In this document: positions 52,698 to 61,868 of the stretch, in pieces
Layout of the letters: every line of letters starts with the position of its first letter
How positions within the stretch are numbered: the first letter of the stretch is position 1
Source: Sphingomonas sp. NFR15
Lineage (GTDB): Bacteria > Pseudomonadota > Alphaproteobacteria > Sphingomonadales > Sphingomonadaceae
Assembly: GCF_900103265.1 (NCBI RefSeq)
Contig: NZ_FMWX01000009.1
Span: forward strand, 90,209 to 154,208
Direction of reading: 5' to 3'
Length of the DNA stretch: 64,000 bases
Position numbers and translations under genes: made by a program
Notes under the pieces: generated by a model
Database searches by the model: none
What the model was told of the DNA's origin: nothing
What the model saw: the letters and a program-made list of their open reading frames with translations, nothing else

Positions 52698-55379
52698 ATG
52701 TCGATCCGTAATCTCTCGCCGCTGTCGGACGCGAAGAGCGTCGCTGTCATCGGCGGATCGGCAAGGCCACACAGCCTGGGCGCGATCGTGCTCGACAACA
52801 TCGTCCGCGGCGGTTTCAGCGGCACGATATACGCCGTCAATCCGCATCGCTTCGATCAACCGGGCGTGGGTTGGTGCGCCACAATCGCGGATCTTCCCGA
52901 GGTGCCGGATCTGGCGGTGGTGGCGACGCCTGCGGAGAGCGTACCGGGCATCATCGAACTGCTTGGTGAGAAAGGAACGCGCTGCGCCATCGTGCTGTCT
53001 GCCGGTCTGAACCAGGCAAACGGGCTGAAGCAGGCGATGCTCGATGCGGCGCGGTCCCATTGCCTGCGCATCGTCGGACCGAACTGCCTCGGCTTCGTCG
53101 CGCCGCGCCTCAAGCTCAACGCGACCTTCGCGCGAACCAAGGCTTCCGAGGGCGGGCTGGCGCTGCTGTCGCAAAGCGGCGCGCTCGTCACAGCGGTGCT
53201 CGACTGGGCGCAGGCGCGCTCGATCGGTTTCTCGGCGGTCGCATCGGTGGGGGACATGGCCGATGTCGATCTCGGCGATCTCATCGACCTTTACGCGACC
53301 GATCCCGCGACCAAGGCGATCCTGCTTTACGTCGAAGGCGTCACCAACACCGCGAAATTCATGTCGGCGGCGGCCGCTGCTGCGCGGATTAAGCCGGTCA
53401 TCGCGATCAAGGCCGGCAAATCGGCCGCCGCGGCGAAAGCGACGATGTCGCATACCGGAGCCTTGGCCGGCAGCTATGATGTCTACCGTGCAGCCTTCAA
53501 ACGTGCGGGCATCGTCCTCGTCGAGACCCTCACCGAATTGTTCGACGCCGCCGAGATCCTGTGCCTTGCCGCCGAGCCGCGCGGCGGACGGCTGGGCATC
53601 GTGACCAATGGCGGTGGTGCCGGCATTCTCGCGGTCGACTCGCTGCAGGGTGCCGGGGCGACCCTTGCGCCGCTGCGCGCCGAAACGCTCGGCGCGCTCG
53701 ATGCGGTCCTTCCGTCCACATGGTCTCACGCCAACCCGGTCGATGTCATCGGGGATGCGCCCCCGGATCGATACCGCGAAGCCGTTTCCGCGCTCTTGCG
53801 CGATGAGACGGTCGACGGCCTGATCGTCATGAATTGTCCCACCGGACAGAATGAAGCCTCGGCGATCGCGGAAGCCGTTTGCGAGGTGGTCGCCATCGCG
53901 CGCGGCGCACGTATCGACAAACCCGTTCTCGGCTGTTGGCTGGGCGACAGCAACGCAGCGGCGGTCGAGACCTTGCTGCTCGACGCCGGCATCCCCGTGT
54001 ATACCACGCCGGACGATGCCGTCCGGGCGTTCGGCTATCTGCTCGCCAGCCGCGAGGCCCGGCTCGCGCTTACCGATCGGCCGGTCGAAACACGCGAGAG
54101 GTCCTTCGACACGACCGAGGCGAAACGGATCGTCGCGGCGGCGCGGGCCGACAAGCGCGAGACCCTGGACCAGATGGAGGCTCAGGCGCTGCTCGCCGCC
54201 TACGGCATCGCGGTGGTCCCGACCCGCTTCGCCGCCGCTGTCGAAACCGTGGAGGACGCTTGTGGCTGGCTGAAGCCGCCCTTCGCCGTGAAGATCTCCT
54301 CACCCGATATCGTTCACAAGTCGGAAGCGGGCGGCGTGGTGCTTGGTCTCCACGACCGAAAAGCCGCCGCGGCGGCGGCGTGCGCGATGGAAACGCACAT
54401 ACGCAGCGTGCATCCCGAGGTGCGGATCGACGGCTATATCATCGAGGAAATGGTGGTGCGGCATAATGCCCGCGAGATGATCGCCGGCATCGCGACCGAT
54501 CCGACCTTCGGGCCGATCCTCCTCGTCGGGACGGGAGGAACCGCGGTCGAGATCATCGCCGACAAGGCGATCGCCCTGCCCCCGCTCGATCATGCGCAAG
54601 CTCTGGCACTGATCAGCGAGACACGCATGAGCAAGCTGCTGGACGCCTATCGCAACGTGCCCGCCGCCCATCGCGAGGCGGTGGCCGACGTGCTCGATGC
54701 CTTGTCGGCGATGACGGTCGATTTCCCCGATATCATCGAACTCGACATCAACCCGCTGCTGGTCGATCCCGACGGCGCCGTCGCGCTCGACGCACGCGTG
54801 CGGATCACGGCGCAGGCGCCTGCGGATTCGAACCTGGTCATCCGCCCCGCGCCGATGGAATGGGCATCCTCGCTGGTGACACAGTCCGGCCTCGCCTTTT
54901 ATGTCCGGCCCGTGCGCGGCGACGATGAACCGCTTTTGGCCGCCTTCTTCGAGCATGTCTCGCCAGAGGATCTGCGCTTCCGCTTCCTGAGCACCGTGGC
55001 GCATGTCGAGCATGCGCGGCTCGCGGCGATGACGCGGGTCGATTACCGCCGCACGATCACGTTCCTGGCGTTCGACGCCGCCCGTGAGAACGTGATCGCC
55101 ACGGCCATGCTGGCGGCCGATCCCGACCGGACCCGTGCCGAGGTGGCGCTTGCAACCCGCGCGGACATGAAGGGCCGGGGCGTGAGCTGGACGCTGCTCG
55201 AATATGTCTTGCGCTATGCCAAGGCGGAAGGGATTGGCAGCGTCGAGGCGATCGAATGCGCCGACCACGAGGCGGCGCTACGCATGGAGCGCGAAATGGG
55301 CTTTGCGACCGTCACGGACCCCGATGATCCCACGGTGCGGATCGTTCGTCGCGCGCTCGCTCCCGCCGATGCGGCGTGA
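52698..55379 (+). CDS. NDP-forming acyl-CoA synthetase fused to a GNAT acetyltransferase (Pat-like)
   Basis: An 893-aa fusion. Residues 1-460 are the acyl-CoA synthetase (ADP-forming) alpha part (VAVIGGSARPHSLGAIV, TNGGGAGILAVDS); residues 480-700 are the ATP-grasp beta part (KISSPDIVHKSEAGGVVLGL); 720-893 is GNAT (LAFYVRPVRGDDEPLLAAFF, ATRADMKGRGVSWTLLEYVL). His252 in MSHTGALAG stands where the phospho-His of active ADP-forming enzymes sits, so the synthetase part may be catalytic rather than purely regulatory as in Salmonella Pat. GAGG precedes ATG 52698. Likely role: acyl-CoA/acetate balance plus lysine acetylation of metabolic enzymes. Confidence 0.9.
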   Translation: MSIRNLSPLSDAKSVAVIGGSARPHSLGAIVLDNIVRGGFSGTIYAVNPHRFDQPGVGWCATIADLPEVPDLAVVATPAESVPGIIELLGEKGTRCAIVLSAGLNQANGLKQAMLDAARSHCLRIVGPNCLGFVAPRLKLNATFARTKASEGGLALLSQSGALVTAVLDWAQARSIGFSAVASVGDMADVDLGDLIDLYATDPATKAILLYVEGVTNTAKFMSAAAAAARIKPVIAIKAGKSAAAAKATMSHTGALAGSYDVYRAAFKRAGIVLVETLTELFDAAEILCLAAEPRGGRLGIVTNGGGAGILAVDSLQGAGATLAPLRAETLGALDAVLPSTWSHANPVDVIGDAPPDRYREAVSALLRDETVDGLIVMNCPTGQNEASAIAEAVCEVVAIARGARIDKPVLGCWLGDSNAAAVETLLLDAGIPVYTTPDDAVRAFGYLLASREARLALTDRPVETRERSFDTTEAKRIVAAARADKRETLDQMEAQALLAAYGIAVVPTRFAAAVETVEDACGWLKPPFAVKISSPDIVHKSEAGGVVLGLHDRKAAAAAACAMETHIRSVHPEVRIDGYIIEEMVVRHNAREMIAGIATDPTFGPILLVGTGGTAVEIIADKAIALPPLDHAQALALISETRMSKLLDAYRNVPAAHREAVADVLDALSAMTVDFPDIIELDINPLLVDPDGAVALDARVRITAQAPADSNLVIRPAPMEWASSLVTQSGLAFYVRPVRGDDEPLLAAFFEHVSPEDLRFRFLSTVAHVEHARLAAMTRVDYRRTITFLAFDAARENVIATAMLAADPDRTRAEVALATRADMKGRGVSWTLLEYVLRYAKAEGIGSVEAIECADHEAALRMEREMGFATVTDPDDPTVRIVRRALAPADAA

Positions 55380-55435
55380 ACGACGTCCCTGCCGGCGATG
55401 GTCTCGCGCGTCTTCCGACGTTGCGGTTGTAGGCT

Positions 55436-56470
55436 TCAGCGATGATCGTCGCGCGCGCTGCCTCCTGATGCGCCGCTGGGATGTGGCACGCTTGGCGGGC
55501 GCTTCATCGCACCGCGCATCAATATCATTCCCGGAACCAGCGGCAGCCACAGGATGAGGAGCCGCAGGAGCATCGTGCCCGCGAATGCGGCTTCGAACGA
55601 AACGCCGAGCAGGCGCAGCGTCGCCGTCGATGTGGCTTCGAAGCTGCCGAGGCCAAGCGGAATCGGTCCCAGGGTCACGACGATCGATGCCATGATCAGC
55701 GCGATGAAGGACGCTCCGAACGATGCGTTGGTGCCCAACGCCCGCAGACAGGCGAACAGCGTTCCCGCATCGGCGAGGAAGATCAGCGCGTTGCATGCGG
55801 CGACGCGCGTTAGCAATGCGCGATCGCGCAGCAAGTCTCCCGGCGATTCCGCCACCGTGTCGAGAAGGCTGCGGACGACCCCGATCCTTTCCAGCCACGC
55901 GGGCAGCGGTTCGCTGCCACGGCTGCGCAGCCAGAGGGCAAGACCCGGAATGGCCAGCGCCACACAGAGAAACAGTGTCACGAGACCAGCCATCAACGGT
56001 GTCGCGCGATCGTTGAACCAGAGCAGCACCAGCATGATGATCGCGAACAGCGCATAAGCGGCATAGAAGCCGATCATCGAGATGATGAGCGCCGCGACGG
56101 CGGTGCCACGCTCGACGCCGATGCCGCGCAATTGATCGACCAACAGGACGTTGCCGCCCATGCCGGCGCTCGGGAGAGCCTGGTCGGCGAACAGCTTCGT
56201 GATCGCGATCCGGATCAGCGGCGGGAGCCGCTGCGGCGTGCCGGCGCGCCGCAGCACGGCGGCCCAGCCGGCGGCGACACTGACATAGGTCGAAAGCTGC
56301 AGCGCGAACGCCAGCCCCAGCCATCCTGGCCGTGCGCGCTCGACAAGCGCGGCGAAACCCTCGACCTCACCCCAGTGAAGGATGGCGCCGATCAGCGCCG
56401 CCACCAGGACGAACCCGAAGAACCAGTTGCGCCAGCGGCCACCAGCGTAACGTTCACCCCGCGCGGACAT
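55436..56470 (-). CDS. UPF0104/lysylphosphatidylglycerol-synthase-type integral membrane protein
   Basis: A 344-aa protein with about eight hydrophobic segments, among them WFFGFVLVAALIGAILHW near the start and a glycine-rich loop IVVTLGPIPLGLGSFEATST near residue 285, typical of the membrane domain shared by MprF-type flippases. No catalytic synthetase domain is attached, so it may move a lipid or glycolipid. ATG 56470 is assumed because the protein begins well there; no strong ribosome-binding site is visible. It is divergent from the BI-1-like gene and converges with the acyl-CoA synthetase fusion. Confidence 0.75.
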   Translation of the reverse strand: MSARGERYAGGRWRNWFFGFVLVAALIGAILHWGEVEGFAALVERARPGWLGLAFALQLSTYVSVAAGWAAVLRRAGTPQRLPPLIRIAITKLFADQALPSAGMGGNVLLVDQLRGIGVERGTAVAALIISMIGFYAAYALFAIIMLVLLWFNDRATPLMAGLVTLFLCVALAIPGLALWLRSRGSEPLPAWLERIGVVRSLLDTVAESPGDLLRDRALLTRVAACNALIFLADAGTLFACLRALGTNASFGASFIALIMASIVVTLGPIPLGLGSFEATSTATLRLLGVSFEAAFAGTMLLRLLILWLPLVPGMILMRGAMKRPPSVPHPSGASGGSARDDHR

Positions 56471-56596
56471 GGCGCCCCGCCGCCCGAGCAGGTGAGATGT
56501 CGCCGGGCCGGTTCCAAAAGCTTTCGCGCACGAGCGGCTCCCACGGTTGGCTGCCGGCATCGCCTACGCGTCAGCCGCGTCGCGCGAACTTGGGAG

Positions 56597-56608
56597 TGCT
56601 ACGTAGCA
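56597..56608. promoter_or_regulatory. Palindrome TGCTACGTAGCA, possible FixJ-type site
   Basis: A perfect 12-bp palindrome, 69 bp before the BI-1-like start and 127 bp before the divergent UPF0104 start. Contains GCTACGTA, also found at 49921-49928, and differs from GTAMGTAG at one position. A shared regulatory site is an inference. Confidence 0.45.
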
Positions 56609-56676
56609 TCACGGATTCGGCTCCGCCCAAGATTGGCGCACCTGAACGGCTTCACCAAGCGCGAGGAGCATGTGCG

Positions 56677-57393
56677 ATGCGTCACCAAGGTGGGATATCC
56701 GTGTCCGGCAGCGAATATGCACGCCGACCGGAAGGGATGAACGCATTTCTGGGGTCCGTCTTCCTACAGATGGCGGCGAGCGTCGCCCTTTCGGCTGCAG
56801 CCGCGGCGCTCGTTCTGACGATCGGGGCATTGCAAAGCGCGTTGTTCGGACCATCCGGGTTGACGGCGTTGGGTTGGGTGGTGACGTTCGCGCCGCTTGC
56901 TCTGGTCATCATCATCGGCGCGGGCGTCGAAAGTCTGTCAGGCGCGGCGGCGCGGGGGCTGCTGGCGCTTTACGCCATCCTTGTGGGCCTGTCGGTCGGA
57001 GTCCTGTTCATCGGCCTGGCCGGCTCCAGCATCGTCGCGACATTTCTCATCGCGGCGAGCGCCTTCGCTGTTCTCGGCATGATCGGCTTCACCACCCGAC
57101 GCGATCTGTCGGGCTTAGGCAGCTTCCTCACCATCGTGCTGGTCGGACTCATCGTCGCCATGCTCGTCAATCTTTTCCTGCGTTCCGCACGCCTCGACCT
57201 TGGCGTCGCCGCGGTCGGCGTGTTGCTCTTCGCCGGGCTGACGGCCTATGACACGCAGCGGCTCAAGCGCCTTTACGACGAAAGGATGCCGACGCCGGAC
57301 GGCGCAACCGCGAGCCTCGGCGCGCTCACGCTCTATCTCGACTTCCTCAACCTTTTCCTCTCGCTCCTGCGGTTCACGGGCCGACGCCGGTGA
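56677..57393 (+). CDS. BI-1 (Bax-inhibitor-1)-type membrane protein
   Basis: A 238-aa protein with seven predicted helices; the last third has GLTAYDTQRLKRLYDERM, the family's conserved acidic signature, and ends in a basic tail. Bacterial relatives (YccA/YetJ type) include pH-gated calcium-leak channels and FtsH inhibitors. GAGGAG sits 10 bp before ATG 56677. Its stop overlaps the P-type ATPase start (GTGA), so the leak channel and pump are made together. Confidence 0.85.
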   Translation: MRHQGGISVSGSEYARRPEGMNAFLGSVFLQMAASVALSAAAAALVLTIGALQSALFGPSGLTALGWVVTFAPLALVIIIGAGVESLSGAAARGLLALYAILVGLSVGVLFIGLAGSSIVATFLIAASAFAVLGMIGFTTRRDLSGLGSFLTIVLVGLIVAMLVNLFLRSARLDLGVAAVGVLLFAGLTAYDTQRLKRLYDERMPTPDGATASLGALTLYLDFLNLFLSLLRFTGRRR

Positions 57394-59930
57394 ACATGAT
57401 CGCCGATGATTTCTGGCGCCGGCCCGCCGAGGAGGTACTCGGCGGGCTCGACGCCACGATGGATGGAATATCGAGTGAAGAGGCGGCGCGGCGGCGCCAG
57501 GTGTTCGGCGCCAACCGCATCGTCGAAGCGAAGAAGCGCCATCTGCTAGGCGATATCGCTCGCCGGCTGGGAAACCCCTTGGTCGCCATCCTACTGTTCG
57601 CCTCGGCAATCGCCGGCATGACCGGCGACCTCGTGAGCTTCGTGATCATCGTCGCGATGGTCCTGCTTTCGACCGGACTCGACATCGTTCAGGAGCGCCG
57701 CGCCGAAGCGACGGCCGAGGCGCTGAAACACTCGATCGCCCTGCGCGCGCTGGCTTTGCGCGACGGCAGGCCGCAGGAGATCCCGGTCGAGGATCTGGTG
57801 CCGGGCGACATCGTCACCGTCATGGCCGGAGATCTCGTTCCCGCCGACGGCATCGTACTCGCCGCGAATGCCTTGCAGGTGAACCAAGCCGCCCTGACCG
57901 GCGAGCCGTATCCGGTAGAGAAGCGGGCAAAGGTCGAGGCCGGGGACGCGATCGGGGACGCACGCAATGTCCTTCTCCACGGCAGCTCGGTGATCGGCGG
58001 CACCGCGACGATGCTCGTCGTCGCGATCGGCTCGCACACACAGTTCGGACAGATCGCCAAGTCGCTGGTCGATGATCAGCCGCCCACCGCGTTCGAGCGC
58101 GGTATCCACCGCCTCGGCATCCTCATCGTGCGGTTGACGATATTCCTCGTGCTGTTCGTGCTGGTCACGCACCTTGCGCTCGGTCGGCCGCCACTCGAAT
58201 CCTTCCTGTTCGCAATGGCGCTGGCGGTCGGCCTCACCCCCGAATTGCTGCCGATGATCGTCACCGTCTCGCTCTCGCGCGGTGCGCAGCGCATGGCGAA
58301 GGCGAAAGTCATCGTGAAGCGGCTCTCCGCCATCCATGATTTCGGACAGATGGACGTGTTATGCACGGACAAAACCGGAACGCTTACCGAAGCCCATATC
58401 ACCATGGTCGCCCATCCGGGCATCGACGGAGAGGATAGCGAGCGGGTCGCCGAACTTGCGGCAGTCAACGCCGCGTTCGAAACCGGCCTCAAGAGTCCGC
58501 TCGACGATGCGCTGCTCGCGCACGCCGCCGGCCATCCCCTCGACCGATGGCGCAAAATGGACGAGCGGCCGTTCGATTTCGAGCGTCGCCGCGTTTCGGT
58601 ACTCGCCGAGGCGGCGGGCGACAGGATCGAGATCGTCAAGGGCGCGCCCGAAACCGTGCTGGCCCTGTGCGACCATGCGGAGGACAAGTCCGGAGCGATC
58701 GTCGCGCTCGACGACGCGCTCCGCCGGCGTATCCAGACGCTGCACGACACGCACGCGGCCGCCGGACTGCGCATGCTGGGCGTCGCCTGGAAGAACGCGG
58801 CGGGACGGACCAATATCGACACGGACGACGATGGCGGCCTCATCTTCTCGGGCTTGTGCGTGTTCGTCGATCCACCCAAGGCCAGCGCGACCGACGCCGT
58901 GGCCGCGCTGGCGGCGGCGGGTGTTCGGATCAAGGTGATCTCGGGTGACACCGCGATCGTCGTCCAGCACCTCGTCGACAGTCTCAAATTGCCGGTCGAG
59001 GGGTTGCTCTGCGGTGACGAGATCGCGCGGCTCGACGATACCGCGCTCGCCGCCCGGGTCGGCTCGGTCGATTTGTATGCGCGGGTGACACCCGATCAGA
59101 AGCTCAGGATCGTGCGCGCGCTTCAGGCGCGCGGCGCCACCGTCGGCTTCATGGGGGATGGGATCAACGACGCGCCCGCGATCCGGGCGGCGGATGTCGG
59201 CCTGTCCGTCGACGGCGCGACCGACGTCGCGCGCGAAGCCGCCGACATGATCCTCCTCGATCCCGACCTCGGCGTTCTGGCGGCCGGAGTGGAGGAAGGA
59301 CGGCGCACCTATGCGAACATCATGAAGTACATCCGTATGGGGACGAGTTCGAACTTCGGCAATATGCTGACGATGGCGATCGCCTCCGTGTTCCTGCCAT
59401 TCCTGCCGCTCACCGCCGTGCAGGTTCTGCTCAACAACATGCTCTACGATCTCTCGCAGATCGGCATTCCCTTCGATCGCGCGGATGCGAGCGATCTGGC
59501 GCGACCGCGCGGCTGGGACATGGCGGCGCTGGTCCGCTTCACCTTCATCATGGGGCCGTTGTCGTCGGTGTTCGACATCGCGACCTTCGTGGCGCTGGTG
59601 AAGATCTTCCATGTCGACGTGGCGACGTTCCGGGCGGCCTGGTTCATCGAGTCGATGGCGACGCAGATCCTTGTCGTCTTCGTCATTCGAACGGCGACGC
59701 GGTTTTGGCGGGACCGGCCGCACCCCATGCTGACCGCGACAGCGCTCCTCTGCCTCGCGGTGGCGCTCGTTCTGCCCTATTTGCCGGTCGCCACGCTGCT
59801 GGGCTTCAGCGGACCGAATATGGCCGTGCTGAGCATGATCGCGTTGCTGGTCCTCCTCTACCTGGCCGGTGCCGAGGCGCTGAAGCGCCTGGCGATCCCC
59901 GAGCGGGTTCGCCAGGCGTCTCTCACATAG
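57390..59930 (+). CDS. Mg2+-type (MgtA-like) cation-transporting P-type ATPase
   Basis: An 846-aa pump. Phosphorylation site Asp327 in CTDKTGTLTEAH; the A-domain TGE loop is TGEPYPVEK; hinge motif GFMGDGINDAPA; the MALAVGLTPELLPMIVTV segment in M4 is the hallmark of MgtA/MgtB-type pumps. N-terminal cation-ATPase domain (EEAARRRQVFGANRI). GTG 57390 is coupled to the BI-1 gene (GTGA). MgtA-type pumps import Mg2+; Ca2+ or another cation is possible here. It converges with the ABC ATPase by 8 bp. Confidence 0.9.
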   Translation: MNMIADDFWRRPAEEVLGGLDATMDGISSEEAARRRQVFGANRIVEAKKRHLLGDIARRLGNPLVAILLFASAIAGMTGDLVSFVIIVAMVLLSTGLDIVQERRAEATAEALKHSIALRALALRDGRPQEIPVEDLVPGDIVTVMAGDLVPADGIVLAANALQVNQAALTGEPYPVEKRAKVEAGDAIGDARNVLLHGSSVIGGTATMLVVAIGSHTQFGQIAKSLVDDQPPTAFERGIHRLGILIVRLTIFLVLFVLVTHLALGRPPLESFLFAMALAVGLTPELLPMIVTVSLSRGAQRMAKAKVIVKRLSAIHDFGQMDVLCTDKTGTLTEAHITMVAHPGIDGEDSERVAELAAVNAAFETGLKSPLDDALLAHAAGHPLDRWRKMDERPFDFERRRVSVLAEAAGDRIEIVKGAPETVLALCDHAEDKSGAIVALDDALRRRIQTLHDTHAAAGLRMLGVAWKNAAGRTNIDTDDDGGLIFSGLCVFVDPPKASATDAVAALAAAGVRIKVISGDTAIVVQHLVDSLKLPVEGLLCGDEIARLDDTALAARVGSVDLYARVTPDQKLRIVRALQARGATVGFMGDGINDAPAIRAADVGLSVDGATDVAREAADMILLDPDLGVLAAGVEEGRRTYANIMKYIRMGTSSNFGNMLTMAIASVFLPFLPLTAVQVLLNNMLYDLSQIGIPFDRADASDLARPRGWDMAALVRFTFIMGPLSSVFDIATFVALVKIFHVDVATFRAAWFIESMATQILVVFVIRTATRFWRDRPHPMLTATALLCLAVALVLPYLPVATLLGFSGPNMAVLSMIALLVLLYLAGAEALKRLAIPERVRQASLT

Positions 59931-60618
59931 CGACCGCGCCCGTCTCGATCGATGCGATGCGACCGTCGAGCATCGCGATCCGAACATCGGCGGCTTCCGC
60001 GATCTTGGGGTCATGCGTCACGCACACCACGGCGCGGTTTTCCTCGTGGGCGAGCGACTTGAACGTCTCGACGACATTGGCCGCGTTCTTGCTGTCGAGG
60101 TTGCCGGTCGGTTCGTCGCCGAGGATGATCTGAGGATCATTGGCAAGCGCGCGCGCGATCGCGACGCGCTGGCGTTCGCCACCCGAGAGGCGGTCCGGCG
60201 TCTTCCCTTCCTTGCCGGAGAGCCCGACCGCCGCGAGCAGCGTCCGCGCGCGCTCGCTCGCATGCGTCGCGTCCAGCGCCCCCAGGCGCCGGATCGGCAA
60301 CAGCACGTTCTCGAGCGCGGTGAACTCTGGAAGCAGGAAGTGGAACTGGAAGACGAAGCCGAAATGCTGGAGGCGCAGCCGCGCCCGCGCGTCTCCGCCA
60401 AGCGGCGTCACATCCTCTCCATCGACGAGCAGGGCGCCGCTGGTGGGCCGATCGAGCAGGCCCAGCAGATAGAGCAGCGAGGACTTGCCGCATCCCGACG
60501 GCCCGATGATCGTCGTGAACCGGCCGCGCTCGACCGAGAAGGACGCACCGGCGACGAGCGTGGCCGGTGGATCGCCATCCAAGGTCCGCACCATGTCACG
60601 GGCTTCGAGCGCGATCAT
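59923..60618 (-). CDS. ABC transporter ATPase (MacB/LolD-like)
   Basis: A 231-aa ATPase: Walker A IIGPSGCGKSSLL, Q-loop VFQFHFLLPEFTALENV, signature LSGGERQRVAIARAL, Walker B IILGDEPTGNLDS, H-loop VTHDPKIAEAADV. The closest pattern is that of MacB/LolD ATPases, which work with FtsX-like permeases. The start overlaps the permease stop by 4 bp. Confidence 0.93.
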   Translation of the reverse strand: MIALEARDMVRTLDGDPPATLVAGASFSVERGRFTTIIGPSGCGKSSLLYLLGLLDRPTSGALLVDGEDVTPLGGDARARLRLQHFGFVFQFHFLLPEFTALENVLLPIRRLGALDATHASERARTLLAAVGLSGKEGKTPDRLSGGERQRVAIARALANDPQIILGDEPTGNLDSKNAANVVETFKSLAHEENRAVVCVTHDPKIAEAADVRIAMLDGRIASIETGAVAM

Positions 60619-61868
60619 GCCGCGCCACGAAGGATATCGACGGGATCGACCCGGGCCGCCTTGCGGGCGGGCAACCAGGCGGCGACGATCCCGGCGAGCA
60701 GCGAAGCCGTCGCCGCGATCAGATACTGGCGGGCGCCATGATCGAGCGGGAGATATTGCGTCTCACCCGCGATCGGAAACCGCAATGATCCGAGCGCCGA
60801 CATGAGGCCGAAACCGAGCATCCAGCCCAGCAGGATACCGATGAGGGCGACGATCAGCCCCTCGATCACGAAGACGAGTTGTAGATCGCCTTGCGAAAAG
60901 CCGATCGAGCGCAGGATCGCTATGTCCCGGCGCTTGTCGGAGACGCTGGTGGACACCGCCGTGTAGATGCCGAAACTCGCCACGAGCAGGATGGCCGAGA
61001 CCACGGTGTACATGATGACGTTGCGCGTCACGAGCACCGAGAGGATATCGGATGAGCGCTCCTGCCAGCTTTGCGCCTTGTAGCCGAAGCGCGCCTCGAG
61101 ACGTTTGGCGACCGGATCGGCTGCGTAAGGATCACGAAGCTTGATCCCGATCCGGTTGATGATGAACGGCCGTTCGAGCAGCGACTGCGCCTCGCGCAGC
61201 AAGACGTAGCCCGACGTGTCGCCGATCGCGGTCTGCCCGCGCTTCATCAGCCCGACGATCCTGAGCGAGCGGGTCGCGCCCGATGCCGATGTCGCGGCGA
61301 CGACGTCCCCCATGCCAACGCCGAGGCGCGCCGCGAGTTCTTCACCGACGACCAGACCGCCCTGCGTCGTCTCCAGGTCGCGCAGATGCCCGGCGCGCAG
61401 ATTGCTTTCCACGGTGCTGACCCGCGTCTCCTTCTCCGGGTCGATTCCGATCACGCCCAACGCCTCCTCATGTCCGCCGAGCTTCAGCGTGATGCCGCCG
61501 CTGAGGCTCGGCGACGCGATCGTGCCGGGCACCGCATCGGCGGCGGCGACGAGCGCCGGCCAGTCCTTGATCCCGCGCGCCTCGGTGCGGGTCTTGAAGT
61601 GGCGGAGAATCACGGCGCCGCGTGGGAACGCGATCGTTCCCGGTTGCGGACGCGGGCTGCGAATCTCGTCGGTCACCACGATATGCGGCGCAGCGTCGAT
61701 CAGGCGCGTGATGAAATCGTTCTGGCTGCCGACCATCAACGCCGACACGGCCAGGAAAAATCCCACGCCGACCGCGACGCCGAAGACCGCCACGACGCTC
61801 TGCCGCTTGCGCCCGGCGAGATGCTTGATCGCAATGTCGATGAGCAATGGCAGGCGGGCACCGATCAT
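60615..61868 (-). CDS. FtsX-like ABC permease (MacB/LolC type)
   Basis: A 417-aa permease. The N-terminal helix (about 20-45, VVAVFGVAVGVGFFLAVSAL) is followed by a large periplasmic domain (about 50-280) and three C-terminal helices (VVSAILLVASFGIYTAVS; LVFVIEGLIVALIGILLGWMLG; IAATASLLAGIVAAWLPARK). Its size, with separate ATPase and adaptor genes, matches a Mac/Lol-type transporter. ATG 61868 overlaps the adaptor stop (ATGA). Confidence 0.9.
   Translation of the reverse strand: MIGARLPLLIDIAIKHLAGRKRQSVVAVFGVAVGVGFFLAVSALMVGSQNDFITRLIDAAPHIVVTDEIRSPRPQPGTIAFPRGAVILRHFKTRTEARGIKDWPALVAAADAVPGTIASPSLSGGITLKLGGHEEALGVIGIDPEKETRVSTVESNLRAGHLRDLETTQGGLVVGEELAARLGVGMGDVVAATSASGATRSLRIVGLMKRGQTAIGDTSGYVLLREAQSLLERPFIINRIGIKLRDPYAADPVAKRLEARFGYKAQSWQERSSDILSVLVTRNVIMYTVVSAILLVASFGIYTAVSTSVSDKRRDIAILRSIGFSQGDLQLVFVIEGLIVALIGILLGWMLGFGLMSALGSLRFPIAGETQYLPLDHGARQYLIAATASLLAGIVAAWLPARKAARVDPVDILRGAA

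Noticed and set aside
58359..60014. A 551-codon minus-strand frame opposite the P-type ATPase
   Set aside because: Arg/His/Asp-rich mirror of the pump gene.
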